A stretch of 64,000 bases of DNA from Cryptomeria japonica (Eukaryota > Streptophyta > Pinopsida > Cupressales > Cupressaceae), in contig NC_081414.1 in assembly GCF_030272615.1 (NCBI RefSeq), positions 766,056,483-766,120,482 on the forward strand, in the 5' to 3' direction. The notes below the pieces were generated by a model that was given only the letters and a program-made list of their open reading frames with translations, searched no databases and had not been told where the DNA came from. This document shows positions 35,366 to 48,109 of this stretch, one piece after another (within the stretch, counting starts at the first letter, position 1; each line of letters begins with the position of its first letter). Both the position numbers and the translations under genes were made by a program.

Positions 35366-35370
35366 AGACT

Positions 35371-35562
35371 AGTATCAGCTAACCACAAAAAAAACGTCGA
35401 GAACAGTTAATAGCAAGTGAACAACAAGAAAGCACCTAACAAAAACTAAACAGAAAGAGACACCTATACATCTCAGATGTCTCAAAACAACAAAACAAGA
35501 AGCAGCAACAAGGCATAAGTGCAAGGAATTCCAATATGCGGATTTCCAGTCCTCATCCTAAC
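35371..35562. other. Short spacer between two LTR elements
   Basis: A-rich sequence without a gene or repeat that I can identify. Confidence 0.5.
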
Positions 35563-35826
35563 TGTTAGAATAAATTAATCGCATGTGGTCGGCACATACC
35601 AAGGAAAGTTTCCAGACTTTCATATATTTCTTGTGCAGCTATTCAACGCTCCCTACAGCCATCTAATGCTATTTTCTTTATCTGTCTGCTATTAATGATC
35701 CAACTAATTTTATGTCATAGTGTATATTGTATTTATCATCTATTTGGTTATAATAGAAGATCTGATCTTGGTATTCCAATGCTCAAGATTGGAGTTCTAT
35801 TCTATTTCTCTGTGAGTATGTTTTCA
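35563..35826 (+). repeat. 5' LTR of Copia element 2
   Basis: 264 bp starting TGTTAGAATAAATT and ending GTTTTCA, directly before a primer-site sequence. No second LTR copy exists in the window, so the start is inferred from the TG next to the first recognisable sequence and is less sure than the end. Confidence 0.65.
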
Positions 35827-35840
35827 TGGTATCATACCCA
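35827..35840 (+). other. Primer-binding site of Copia element 2
   Basis: TGGTATCATACCCA, beginning exactly after LTR ...TTTTCA. The first eight bases match the initiator-Met tRNA complement and the rest has drifted. Confidence 0.75.
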
Positions 35841-36774
35841 GGAGGGCTCTGTAATGTCTCTTGGATAGGTTGTTGTGCTTCATGTAGCTGTGATTGAGAT
35901 ATTGAAGTCATTGATTGTACTTATAATTGCAAAGAGGTAATCACTGCCTTGTATCAACCATCAGCACAAGTTAAAGTGTAATTAAGTTGTCCCTGCCAAA
36001 GAATTGACTTTGAGTAACTGTGAAAAGGATTGAATGAAATAAAGGCAAGTTACAACTAATGAAGGTGCAGTCCAGCGAAATCAAAGAAGGATCTTAGATC
36101 TATAAAGATAAGTTGCAGCCAACTGTTAGAAAAGGGAATCACTAGCCCGGTTATAGTACCTGTGAGAGTTGAGATCCCTGCTTCGAGTTTGTGTTCGTTG
36201 CTAGAGGGTACGTTGAAGAGTTGTTGCCATTCTTTATGGTCAAAGAAGATTGCAGGACAAAACAAGGCCTGTGCAAAGGAGGCATTCAGACAAAAAGGTA
36301 AGTATCAGTGTGGAAATAGCTGCATAAAGCAAGTTTTTAAAAAAAACTTCGACTAGCATTAAAGTCAGTGGAAATACTTTCTTAAGAAGTAGATTTCCTT
36401 ATTCGTGACTATGCTACGAATGTAAGTTTTTTTTTCCTTATTTGCAAATTAACGTGAGCCCTTACTTCTTCGGTCATATGGTGTTCAAAAGTATTGAATT
36501 CACAGTTCATATAAAAAGTGTAAGTGGTGTTCGGGTCATGAAGAAAGTGGAAAGTGAAATTGTCATTTCTTGTTAAAGTGAAAGTGTTTGAAGGAACTCA
36601 ATTTATATTTGTAAGTCAAAATCTTGTTTTTTAGTCCTTGTTTGTTTGGTTGGTTTATAAGAAGGTCAACGTAAAGGCATAATAATATAAAAATTTATTG
36701 TGCGTATGGTGGGAGAGGCTTCTTTTTAAGCTTCAGTGTTTGTGTGTTTGGTTGATTTTTATTATGTTCTTAAT

Positions 36775-37720
36775 ATGGCTATTTCTGAAGTGAAAAATTT
36801 GATGGTTCTAACTATGTCAATTGGAAATGTGAGATGTAATTGAATTTGCAAGGAAAGGTTTATACAAGGTAGTAACAGAGGATAGCTCTATAGATGTAAG
36901 AAAACATGAAAAATGGGATAAACTTGATATGAATGCACGAGCTACAATTTTATGGCAAATTAGTCCAAGGATTAGGTCACATGTTCAAAGTTTGAAAACG
37001 ACGAAGAAGATATAGGAAACATTGCAAATAATGTATGAAAGAACTAGCAAGTTAAAATTGATGGATATTAAAAGGCAATCAACTTATTTGAAATTGAAAA
37101 TAGGTGAAAGCATGAATGATTATATTACTAAATTGAAAAATTTAATAAATCAACTTGCAATGATGCAAGCTGAGTATGAAGATTCTGAAATAGTAGAATT
37201 TTTAATTGAAATTCTTCTAGATGAGTAGAATAATTTCATTTGTACAATGGAACATACTGGAAAATTTGAGAAAATCAAACTAGAAGAAGTGTATGATACT
37301 TTGTTAAATGAAGAAGATAGGCTTAAAGAGTTCATGTGTGAGTCTAGCAATGTTTCTTATGCATTATGGCTAGAAGAAAATATAAGAATTACACTCAAGC
37401 TAAATCATATCAAAATCAATGACTGAATCAAGGGAATCAACAAAGAAATCAAATGCAATGGAATCAATCAAGAGATAATCATCAAAGGGATTGTTTTCAC
37501 AAGCAACAAAATGAATAAAAAAAATTACAAAAGTAATGATAAAGGAGAATAGATATCATATGTAATAATTGTGGACAAGAAGGGCATAAATGTGATCAAT
37601 GTCTTATGAAATCATATGTAGGGGGACAAAGAAAAATTGATCAAAGAAGACAATGAAATTTTTCTCAAGAAGTGGGTGATCATAATATAATGATAGCTTC
37701 TTTAGTTACTCAAGGATATT
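36775..37720 (+). pseudogene. Copia element 2: gag and zinc knuckle, broken
   Basis: Reads MAISEVKNF.DG.NYVNWKCEM, the standard Copia gag opening, followed at 36975-37230 by an IWETLQIMYE-like block with a stop at its Trp position and by STYLKLKIGESMNDYITKLK. Near 37562-37605 a CCHC knuckle CNNCGQEGHKCDQC is readable in another frame. Several stops and frameshifts interrupt it (stops near 36837, 37014, 37226). A leader of about 930 bp separates it from the LTR. Confidence 0.8.
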
Positions 37721-39440
37721 CAAGTGACACATGGTATATTGATCCATGAGCTAGCCAACAAATGAACTACAATAAAAACTTCTTTAACACTTTAGAAGAA
37801 AGAAAAGGTGCAAGGATATTTTTTCATGATGATAGTTCACATGCAATTGAAAGAGTAGGTTCAATTTCAATGAAAGGAATTTTGATAATAACAAATGAAG
37901 AGTAACAGGTGTAAATCTTGTACCTAAGTTAACCAAAAATCTTCTCTCAACGAACCAAATAACTCAACATGATTATAAGGTCAAGCTCTATTTTAGATAA
38001 GTGTTTAATCAAAAATATTAATGATGGTTACAAAATAGTGTCAACGGGAGTTGAGAGTGATGGTATATACAAATTTTTAGCGAGTGTCGATAAGAAATTT
38101 TATATTATTATAGGATCCTCCACAAGTGAGTTATTGGCATCAAAGGTTTGGTCATTTAAACTATCAAAGTTTGGCTATGCTTTCAAAGATGAATACAGTT
38201 GATAGACCTTGGATAAAAATGAATACAAATGCATGTGAAGGATGCATGGTTAGTAAACAAGATAGAGATAGCTTTGAAAATATACATGGAAGGCAAGTAA
38301 ATCTCTTGAACTTATCTATAGTGATCTATGCAAGCTTATGAATCCAACATCAAAGGGGGGAGCTAGGTACTTCTTAACGTTCATTGATGATTTTTCAAGG
38401 AATGTTTGGGTCTACTTCATTAAGAAAAAAAATGAAGTTTTTAGCAAATTTGAAATGTTCAAATCATTTGTAGAAAATCAAAGTGGAAATAAAATCAAGT
38501 GAATAAGAACTGATAATGATGGAGAATATGTCAACAAAAAGTTCAAATAATTTTGTGAGTATCATGAGATCAAAAGAGAAGTGACTAATAGATATACTCC
38601 ACAACAAAATGGTGTTGTCTAAAGTAAGAATGGGACTTTAGTAGAAATGGAACAGTCCATGCTACAATCCAAGAATCTTCCTTTGTTTCTTTGGGTTGAG
38701 GCTAACAATACTGCTTCTCATATTTTAAATAGATCTTCCACAAATTGTTTGCAAAATTTCACTCTTGAAGAAGCATGGAATGGAGAGAAAACAAATGTTA
38801 AGTATTTTAGAGTATTTGGATGTGAATCATTTTATCACATACTAGAAGAGATTGGAGAAAATAAATTTGATAAGAAGAGTGTTAAGTGCATCTTTGTGGG
38901 TTATGATGATCAAAAGAAAGGATATAGGTTGTATGATCTTGGTATAGTGGATGTTCTCATAAGTATGGATGTCAAGTTTAATGAAGGTTTTTAAGATATG
39001 ATTAAATCCTCTCCTATACCACAAGTGACCATAGATAATAATGAATCTTCCAAGGATTTTGAAACTAGTTAAAGAATCTAGTACTCCAAAGAACAAGAAT
39101 CTTCAATATATTTATCAGAACACTCTTCAAATTAATTAATCTCTAATGAAAAAATAATAAAGATCAATGATCCTCAAACATATGATGAGGCTAAAGAAAA
39201 AAATAATGGGAACAGGCTATACAAAATGAGTATCTCTTTGACAAAGAATATAACTTGGGAATTAGTGGACTTGCAAAAAGGCAAAAATATGGTAAACAAT
39301 AAGTGGGTATATAAAACTAAGTTCAAGTATGATGGAGAATTGAAATTTACATAAGGCAAGACTAGTAGCAAAAGAGTATTTATAGAAAGAGGTAATTGGC
39401 TACATATAATCTTTTTCCTTAGTAGAAAAGATTAGTACTA
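37721..39440 (+). pseudogene. Copia element 2: protease, integrase and start of RT, truncated
   Basis: The protease site reads DTWYIDP, a stop, then ASQQM near 37725-37765. GAG-pre-integrase is seen as QRFGHLNYQSLAML and CEGCMVSKQDRDSF (38130-38275). Integrase shows TFIDDFSRNVWVYF, RTDNDGEY and TPQQNGVV, with a stop just after the last where the catalytic Glu is expected, and its C-terminal FRVFGCESFYH block (38647-38994). RT begins NITWELVDLQKGKN (39245) and runs out at about 39440 in a KISTIRG-like sequence. RNase H, purine tract and 3' LTR are missing, so the element is cut off there. Confidence 0.85.
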
Positions 39441-40930
39441 TCAGGGGTGATTACACCTACAACCGCTGCTATCAAGGGTGCTCAGCCAACAAAGCCAATA
39501 GATTTACCAGCCAAATCCTTAGAAACTAGGATTATAGATTATCAATCTCAAATAAGAATGGGATTAAATATTATCAATCTAAAAGTTAATTGGCAACTAG
39601 GGAACTTAGAAACTTTCAAATATACAACAACAAAATTAAAATATTAAAAAAAAAAAATTTAATAAAATCCGAAATTAGCAATGTCTTGCCTCACTATGAA
39701 CCACCAATCGTCATCAAGAATCTTGTGTTTGATGGGTTTTCCTTTAGTAGTTGTTGCATTAAGTCATCTATTCAATTTTGAATTCACTACCATCAACTAT
39801 AGGGTACCATGCCCCTCAATCATCCTGGGTAAAAGAACAAAATGGTGTCACCTTTCAGGCTAACTTATCAGCACAAATGAATTTAAGTAATTCTAACTAA
39901 AAATTAATTTTAATCAAACATATGGTCTTTATAGATTCATTATAGCTAATTTATATATGGGCCACAACTTTTCCAATTGGAAGTGTCTACTAAATGTATA
40001 TTTTATACTACTTTTGGTGTAATTACCAAAAAAAAAAAAACTCGATGTTTCAACAACTCCTAGTCTTATAAATAATAATTTTTTTTGAAATGTAAAAATA
40101 CCCTTTTATAGATCTATAAGTGAATTTTCAAAAATAAATATCTTTTAACTTTTTAATTAGTTTTTATATTTTATATTTTATTTTTATTGAAAGTAGGTCA
40201 TCAGCACTAAAATATAAGGTTGATCATCTTGTCAAGGAAAAATACTAAAATTTATTTTAAAAAATTGAAAAAAATATGATGCAGTAGAGAAAAGAATCTA
40301 TGTCAAGATGATATAATTCTTTTTTGATTTGGATAAATAACTAAGAAAAAAGGTGGTGGTAATTGGAAAGAGTTATATTTCAGAACACACAACTTTTTGA
40401 ATTTGTTGAAAAATATATATTTATAAAAAAATAATAAAAAATATATCCACGCACTAAAGTTTCAAGTTATCAATATACAAATATAAATTCAAAAAAAAAA
40501 GGTAAAATTTACTAAATAAAGTGTGGTGGCTTGTGTAACTTCAATTTCAACATTTTTTTAGCAGTTAAATTATAGTGTTTACTTTATAAAAAACTACATT
40601 TAAATAATTTTTTAAATTTTTGTTAAAATTATAAACATAAAATAGACATAAGAATATAAATTTTATTAGTTTACATCATTTCAAAATTAAAAACATATAT
40701 TGCACTTTCCGTTGATTTAATTTAAAAAGTTGAATCAACATTGACCATTTCCTTTATAAAACGGTTACACAGCTTTGTACTTTTACCCTCCTCTCTAACA
40801 AAATGAAGTAACTTACATATCCTGTCTCCACAGGTTTGAAAAATTCCTTCTTTGAAATTTTGCAAATGAACATTTGAATATTTATAGCTTACACCACTTC
40901 CTTTATCCAATCTAATTTACTGTTTCTTCA
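39441..40930. other. AT-rich DNA after the truncated Copia element
   Basis: No gene seen. The sequence right of the break is unrelated to Copia RT. Long A and T runs occur around 39650, 40027 and 40490. Confidence 0.5.
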
Positions 40931-41063
40931 AAGCACTATTCAATGCATGAACACAACATGGAGTCCAAAAGATGTTCTTGTAAGCACTTGCACCATCCTC
41001 ATGCATCTTTGTACTTTGCCAACATGATGTCTGCATGTCTCTACATCTCTAGCCAATGGGAGT

Positions 41064-41185
41064 GAGGCTATCATTCTGTCTAGTTGCACTTTCTCTCTGT
41101 GGCACTTATCATCAATTGTGCTTGCTCTCTGTGGCACTTATCACCAATTACGCTTTCTCTCTGTGGCACTTATCATCTCTGCATT
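41064..41185. repeat. 33-bp tandem repeat, three copies
   Basis: CTCTCTGTGGCACTTATCA occurs at about 41091, 41124 and 41157, each preceded by GC(A/T)(C/T)TT or GCTTG. Period 33 bp. Function unknown. Confidence 0.85.
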
Positions 41186-41339
41186 GGACTGGACACTATT
41201 GTCGTTATGCCAAAATATTGAGCCATCAATGAATGGGAGAGCGGCTAGAGACAAGGATCCCCATGAGGCGAGAGGTAGCACATGTCATCAATCCCAAGGT
41301 CAACGTTGAATGCCTCTGACTAGGGGGTGGCTCAATTCC

Positions 41340-43635
41340 AACAGTCTCCACTTCAAACAAAATCCTCTCCCTCCTTTTTATTATTTCCCCAATGCCTTTT
41401 TTTCATCTTAAAGTTTCTCAACTTCATATTGGGGAATGGGAGCAGTATCATCCCTAATGGTGAACCTTGTTTGGCTAGTTGATGTTTGAAGAGGAAGAGA
41501 TTTGTGCTCTATTACTGTACTAGAGGAAGATGGTTCTAATTCTTTCTTCACCAATTCCTTCCTCAATCTAACATTCTCCGTCTATAAATCATTATAGGAT
41601 GAATTCAAGGAAAAATGCCTTATTTTCAATGCCTCATTCCTCTTCTCTTCTTCTTCTTCTTCTTCTTCTTATGCAACAACTTGTGTGGAAAGACTTGAGT
41701 GGGCTGAAACTGTGGTAGCCTTTAAAGAAAAAGTGTCTTTTAGTGTCCTTATCATCTCTCCCTCTACTCTCTCTTCTACACCTATCAACAATTTGGGCTT
41801 ATTTGTTCTTGGGTCTTTGTACCATTAGGCCAATTCCTTGATGTTGGGGTTATACCCCATCTCTCTAATGCCCTTACCTATGTTGAATTCATTTGTAAAG
41901 GAAGGATCCTCCTTCTTTATTACTTGATCAAGCATAAAAATTTATTTTAGGTACCAATTTGGGACTAATAACATTCCACTCTTCTTGATAAATCTCCTAG
42001 CCTCATTAAGATTAATATCAATTTTTTCTTGGTCAAAATTTGTTGCCTCTTCATTAAACAATAGTTTCAATTTTGTCTAGAAGAAAAAACTCTTTAATTC
42101 AAGAGTTTTGATCAAATCATCATCAGAAATGAATTGTAGAGTATAAATCATTCTTTCATCATCCACATCTTCCAATGGAATGATGTTTGGCATAATAGCC
42201 CTATCAACATCTGTCTCTTTTGCATGTTCTTCATCATGGAACATGTCAGGTGGAGGAGAAAGTAGAGGCTACTCCATCTCTTCTTCATCATCCTGAATTT
42301 CTACAATCTTAGTTTGTTCTACCCTATCCCTTCATTGGTCTTGATCTATTTGAGGACCACCTTGAACGTCTTGTTGTTCATGACCTACAATTTATTTTCC
42401 TCTATTTGCACACACCAATGACCTTGGTGATTCATATATGGCCCTTTCCTCTACAAACCTAGATGGCTCTCCTTGAGTTTCAGTGTATAGTTGTTCAAAG
42501 TTTTACAACTTTAGTTGCATCCTCAATGCATCATATTTTACATTTGAACAAAAACCAATCAATCTGAGATCTCTCTGCAATTTCTCCCTTTCAATTTTTT
42601 CCAAGATATTCTATTTTCTTCTATTTTTTAAGGCTTGTTTAGGGGTGAAATTCCTTGCCAAGTCTTCAAATTCAGAATTTTCATGGGGAATTACTTTTCT
42701 TCTCATTTTGGTGAGCCTCAAGTGATTAATATATCCCTCTAGGTCATAACTTCTAATATTTTAATTTTGTAGGCAGTAGTTCTCCCTTACGAGGTCTTGG
42801 ACTTTCACCAATGATTTGCATCCTACAATAAAAGTATTGTATTAGATATTCCTAGGGATATGAGTTCCCTTTATCTTTGGTTCCACCTATTTCTTCTCCA
42901 TCCACAAAAATTGTCACAAAAATTCCATGAATGCCAACCTTGGTGGAACAATAACTGGTAGTTGATGTGGTGCTTGAGGGCATACATATACTCTCATCAT
43001 TGAATATTCAACAAAAAAGAAGAAGTCACCAAAATTGTGGGAGAAGGTATTTTCTGGCAATTTCCCTTTCTTGGCCTTTTATCATTGGCTCTCAGGGCCC
43101 TCACAATTGTTTCTAGTATCATTTGACATTCTCGACCACACCATCTCAAAACTTTCATAAACTTTTATGATCAAAGGAAACAACTTAATCTGACCTCTGA
43201 GATCCTTTATCCCAAATTAGAGTCCATCTCTAAACTATCCACTTCTCTCCTATAGAATCTCCCATGACAAGCCTGAGGCTTGGGATCCATGTTGTGTAGT
43301 TTTGAAGAGAATTAAATGACATGAGAGGGAATAATACCTGAAAACCACCATTGTTTGGTTTCCTTTTACCCTCATTAACCCTTAATGCAATTGATCTTGA
43401 ATATATGTAGAAAAATCATATAACTCATTTGAATGAGAATAATGGATTCTCACTTCCATCAACATTAGACTTATAGGCATTTTTGGCTTTTGTGCATCAA
43501 TTCCCAAAATTTGTCACAATGCATAATATGTCCTAACAAAATAGTGCCCAAAGGTAACCAAGTCAAATGGCTCTGTTTTATTGTAGAAAATATTTTTTTC
43601 TCCTTGGTACATCTTTTTGTACCTTGGCACTTCAT
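41340..43635 (-). pseudogene. Decayed gene of unknown family, 3' exon
   Basis: Read on the minus strand from an acceptor CTCCCTATCAG at 43636: VPRYKKMYQGEKNIFYNKTE, TEPFDLVTFGHYFVRTYYAL, then HNFGDFFFFVEYSMMRVYVC with PQAPHQLPVIVPP (about 43035-42950). Further on it reads EVIL-type acidic sequence with NIIPLEDVDDERMIYTLQ, NFDQEKIDINLNEARRFIKK and NEFNIGKGIREMGYNPNIKE. The end is a poly-Glu stretch (CTT repeat at 41640-41670) and a coiled-coil-like TENVRLRKELVKKELE. Many stops interrupt it, but residue-level sense is kept over long stretches. I do not recognise the family. A host gene relic or an element-borne gene are both possible. Confidence 0.55.
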
Positions 43636-45916
43636 CTGATAGGGAGGAGAATGCTGGGTGGTTGTTAAGTGGCTAGTATGTTTGTTAGGTAATAGTGCCT
43701 TACTGTTTTCAAGGTGTAAACACCAAGGTCAAAGTGAAAATAGCTCAAAGGCAGTCTAACAACTCACCTTGCTCCACCTTCCTATGTCAAGCTCTCCTTG
43801 GCTACTCAAAAGCTCCAACTCCCTAGTTGTTGACATCCTTTCAAGTGCTCAAAAACCAACTTAAGAAGCCAAACTCACCAAATAGGTTGAATTCATGTTA
43901 GGTTAACCTGTTTCAACTTTTTTTGTTGGATTTCATGCTTTGCAACCTTCACTTGCATACCCGATTTGACAAAAACTTGGTTTTAGGCCTAAAACGGGCT
44001 ACTAGGCATTAGCCCTCCATTTGAGGTTTTGTGCTCACCCTATTCAAATGATGGACTTCCAGAAAAAAAGATTCACATTTATGGATACCCTTTTGGGAAT
44101 ACTTGAATATTCACAAAGTTTCAGGGTCTCTCAGGCCTTCTCCATGACTATCCCAGAAATGGGTGAAAAAGGAGGGTTTTGAAGGGTTTTGATGGTGAAA
44201 AACCAGTATTCAACCTATAAAACTCCAATATGGACAAGAGACCTTAGTTTCATCATATTAATGACTAATTAAGCCACAAACAATAATATTTACACTTCAA
44301 AGTTTGAAGAACAAGTTTTTACAAAAAGTTGCTTATGAGGAAAATGCAACATTTTACAACTTTTCCAATTTTGCCTCTTTCAAACACATCATTTGCAAAA
44401 AAAACCAATTACATTCAAAATGTAAGCATTCCTATCATTTAGAAACAAATTAAATCTTGTTAGCCCTGCATACAAGCATTAGGCAATTACAAAATGGAAT
44501 TAATTCACTGTCAAGCTGACTGTTGCTGCCCTTTGTCTTTCACTATTTTTTTGTAGTTCACTGTGGCCTGCACTTTCACTATTAGAACTCCTCACAAAAA
44601 GTCGGTTTAGTGCTCCTTAACAAGGATCAAACTTTTTTGACCTTTTGTCCTTCATACCTATCATTTAGAGGGAGAAGATTATATATTTAACTTCAAAAGG
44701 AAATGTAAAACTCAATCCTAGTTGACTGGGACAGCAAATGGGCATTCCAAAATCTTTCCTCAAAGATCATTGATTGATCTTGGAAACTTCAAACTCATAG
44801 ATGACATAAATAACACTCCTTGTGCTTGTTTGCAATCCATTAGAAGGAGGTACAACAACCTTACAAGCTCCAATGCATGATGGAGAGTAGGCTAATGAAA
44901 GGAAATTGCCTCTAAAATAGTGACTCATTGTTTTTTACATTATTTTCACAAAGTAAACTTGCAAACAAACTCCTCATGGCTTAGTAAGCCTCTTTGCCTT
45001 GGCATAAAAACTTCAACATCAAGGCAAGTTTGTTCAACATTTAAATGCACTTGCTATAGAAGAGCAAAGCATTAAATTTCTTCAAGACCCTAGCCAAATG
45101 GCACACTTGCCTAGGGCTTAATGGCCACCAAAACTCCTTACACCTGCATTATTGAAAAAAAAAATGTATTTACATAGTCTAAAAGTTGACCAACTGGTTC
45201 TTGGGAAGCCATGAGCATTTTAAGACTCCAAGAAGCCAAGTTGGTCAAGCATCCTTGCCAATTCCTAGACAAGGCAATGAAACTGTCAAACCAAACTAAT
45301 TTTGCCACAAACTCAAAACTTGATAAAATAAAATGCCACCAAAGGGAAAAGTTTAAGGAAACATATTAGAATCAGAAAATGCAAGAATAGTATGGCCAAG
45401 TACAGTTGGTGTATGGACTGTTGTTCACATGGAGCCAAAAACTAGAGAAAACCAAACAAAACTAGTGTAAATTTGCAAAATGCTTCTTCACTTTGAATGG
45501 TCAACCCTTAAAATAGTTAAAATAGGAGATTAAATACCTCTCCAAGTTGTTTAACCTCCTATATGGATAGGTACATGTCCAAGGGCACTTAATTTTGACA
45601 TTTTGATGCCTAAATGATAACTTTTGGTGCCTAGAAAATGCAAGATTGACCTCCAAAACTCACCATCACCTAAAAATACTTCTCAAACCTAAAACCCAAA
45701 TAAGAAATGTGTCTAAAACCTTTTCAAAACAAAAACCACAAAAAAAACTCATTTTTCCATCATTTTGCCAGGTAACACCAAACTGGCAACTTTGAGCAAA
45801 AAGATGAAAACAAGAAACCAAAACCCCATAATGAGTTCAAAACTCATCAAAACAACCTAGAACAACTTCAAAAACATCCTAAACAACTTTCCAACTTAAA
45901 ACAACAAAAATCAAAC
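43636..45916 (-). other. Intron of the decayed minus-strand gene
   Basis: 2,281 bp with donor CAG|GTTTGA at 45917/45916 and acceptor ATCAG at 43636. Joining the flanks gives the continuous reading SFILSFIFIS-DEVPRYKKM with a phase-1 junction. AT-rich, no other coding sequence noticed. Confidence 0.55.
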
Positions 45917-46690
45917 CTGAGATGAAAATGAAGCTGAGAATGAAGCTAGGTGCTCCTGCACCATCATCTCTCCTCAAAATCAACTTCTTCTTGTTATATT
46001 CATCCTCAAATTTGGCTAGGTTGATCTCTCTCAGATATTCTCTATTCATATGAAAATTGGATACTATAGCTTATTTTCTCACATCTAGCATGATGTTTCC
46101 TTCTATAGTTCTATCTATCATAGAATCGGATTGATACCTTATTTCTAGGAATCTAATTAACTCAAGCTCCACCAAAACATTAGGCACTACCAATTTTCCT
46201 AGGTCTAGATTCCAAGGATTTGACATTGGTATATCCTTGTCTCTATTTCCATAAAAGAACTAGAAAATGTCCCACCCTCTCTCTCAAGTTACAACATATC
46301 CATTGCTACATTTTTTATTAAAAATCTTTTTCAAGGAGTCATGCAAAGTGGAACCCTTGAAAATTTCAAGCAAGTTCTAGTGTAAACCCCTAACTTCCTT
46401 CTTCTTGCTCTCAATTTATGCTAATTTCTCTACAACATGCTAGTCTAGGGTTTCTATAGTTACAACTATTACGTGTGGGTTATCTACAAGTTCTGGGGAT
46501 TTTGTAGGTTTTGGAGTTTCCGTAGGTTTGTGGCGGCAACTTTTCTTCTTTTGGGTTTTGAGCTTTCACCCTATTGAGGATTGTTTTCTATAGTTGGCTC
46601 AGTTGCATTCTTCCTCTTTGGAGATATTGTCTTAGCTAGGGTTTTTATTTTTTCTAAACAACGAATTCTATTACCCTACTGAACAATTCA
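45917..46690 (-). pseudogene. Decayed gene of unknown family, 5' exon
   Basis: Minus strand reads a basic N-terminal region (SPKRKNATEPTIENNP, SSKPKRRKVAATNL) that looks like a nuclear localisation signal. Then come KGSTLHDSLKKIFNKKCSNG, IPMSNPWNLDLGKLVVPNVL, VELELIRFLEIRYQSDSMID and NREYLREINLAKFEDEYNKK. Stops occur at several places (for instance after GYVVT and after LDVRK). The start codon cannot be fixed. The downstream exon is separated by a 2.3-kb intron. Confidence 0.52.
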
Positions 46691-46929
46691 CTTTGAATTC
46701 TATAGACCAAATTGAAGAAGCAATGGTGGTGATTGCATTACTTTTTTTTAAAAAAGATCTACCAAGTGATTTGATCACTACAAATTCACACTCCTTACTT
46801 GAAAACCTTGTTCACTCAATCCCTTGGTTGCAATGTGAGAAAATGAACTGTAAAATTATGACTTTAAAATCTATAGGCAGTGTTGAGTCTTGTTGCCATA
46901 ATTCACATCATGCAAATGTTTCAAGTTAG

Positions 46930-47773
46930 TGGCCTCAAAATTTGAACTCAACCCTTGATCTTGTAATAGATGTTGAGATGATCTAAAATTTAGTCCAATC
47001 CAACATGTAAAACATTGGGAGCAAGGAAGAGTGACAGTGAGTCCTTCCAAGTTTGAGTGGGTGTGTATAGGCTATCTAATGTAAATACAACTAAATAAAG
47101 GAAATCACAACTAAAGTAATAAAACATTACAATGCTAAACAAAATGAACATATACCATTTCCTGAGATATTAAGCATCATGGACTTTGTGTATAATGGAA
47201 AATCAACATATATCATTTCCTAAGACATTAAGGCTTTGTCAAGGATAAGGGAAAAACTTGCCCAATGTACACACAAGCCCCACATGGAAAGGAAAGCCAC
47301 CTATAATAATTTTGCAAATTTTCAATGCACTGATAGGCCGACCAAATCTGGTGCATAGGAATGCAGAACATTTAATGAAAAATGATTCCTTTGATATTTT
47401 AAATTCGAATAAACTAAAAGCCTTTGTCCGATAATGCTTTCTTGTTGAACTAGGCAAAATATAAGTGCAATGAGGATAAGTGGCAATCTAAAGATAAGAT
47501 GTACAGTAAAGAAAGAATAAACAACAAGATACAATTACATTATATAGAGACAGCTGACCTACCAGCTCACAATATATAGAGGCAAAATACAAAATTTACT
47601 TATATTATCACGGGAATATATAAAATCAGTTCAGTGAACATAGCAGAACGAGACATGAAACTTATCCATCATGAAAGTTACTCAAATAGAAAACATACAA
47701 CCAGTTGATATAATCAGTTCACTGAACTTCAGAAAGGAGAGATAAAATTCTAATAGATGACCACAATAAAAGG
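46930..47773. other. AT-rich intergenic DNA
   Basis: No gene seen. A short direct repeat (ATAT(A/C)CATTTCCT(G/A)A followed by GA(T/C)ATTAAG) occurs at about 47151 and 47208. Confidence 0.45.
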
Positions 47774-48109
47774 TATCACTAATGTCAATGGGCCCTTGGT
47801 CTACTAGTGAAGTTGAATGGCTCCAAATGAGCCTACTAGGGATCAAGTGTTGCTGAGTGCAAGGCTCCGACATCATAAGGGATGAGGTCGGGATCGTGCC
47901 CAGGGTGAATTTGGTGGAATGGTTACCCCTCAGTCCTTAGCTCTTAGCCGAAGAGGTTCAGCCTATTGGCTCGTGCCCCCATATCAGGTGGCAAAAAATA
48001 CTTTGTGAAGGCCCTTGCTGGGCTGGCAGCTCACAAGCTTCATGCCCTTGTTGGGCTGTCGTGCTTCCAAGTTTGGACCTCCATCAAGGAAAAAAAAATT
48101 ATCACTAAT
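47774..48109 (+). mobile_element. SINE with 10-bp target duplication
   Basis: A 315-bp unit (47784-48099) ends in an A8 run and is flanked on both sides by TATCACTAAT (47774-47783 and 48100-48109). Its 5' end, GGTCTACTAGTGAAGTTGAA, resembles a tRNA A-box region. GGGATCAAGT downstream resembles a weak B box. The body is more GC-rich than its surroundings. This is the structure of a tRNA-derived SINE inserted by LINE machinery. The source tRNA cannot be named. Confidence 0.8.

Larger units (their letters stand above)
32680..35370 (-). mobile_element. Compact LTR element with perfect AGACT target duplication
   Basis: LTRs of 254 bp (32685-32938) and 259 bp (35107-35365) flank 2.2 kb. Direct repeats AGACT (32680-32684 and 35366-35370) abut both outer ends. 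On the minus strand the primer site TGGTATTAGAGCCA (35104-35091) and a purine tract CTTCACGGGGGAGAT (32953-32939) are in the proper places. The interior is occupied almost end to end by one ORF that shows no gag, protease, integrase or RT motif. The element must have relied on another element's enzymes. Confidence 0.9.
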
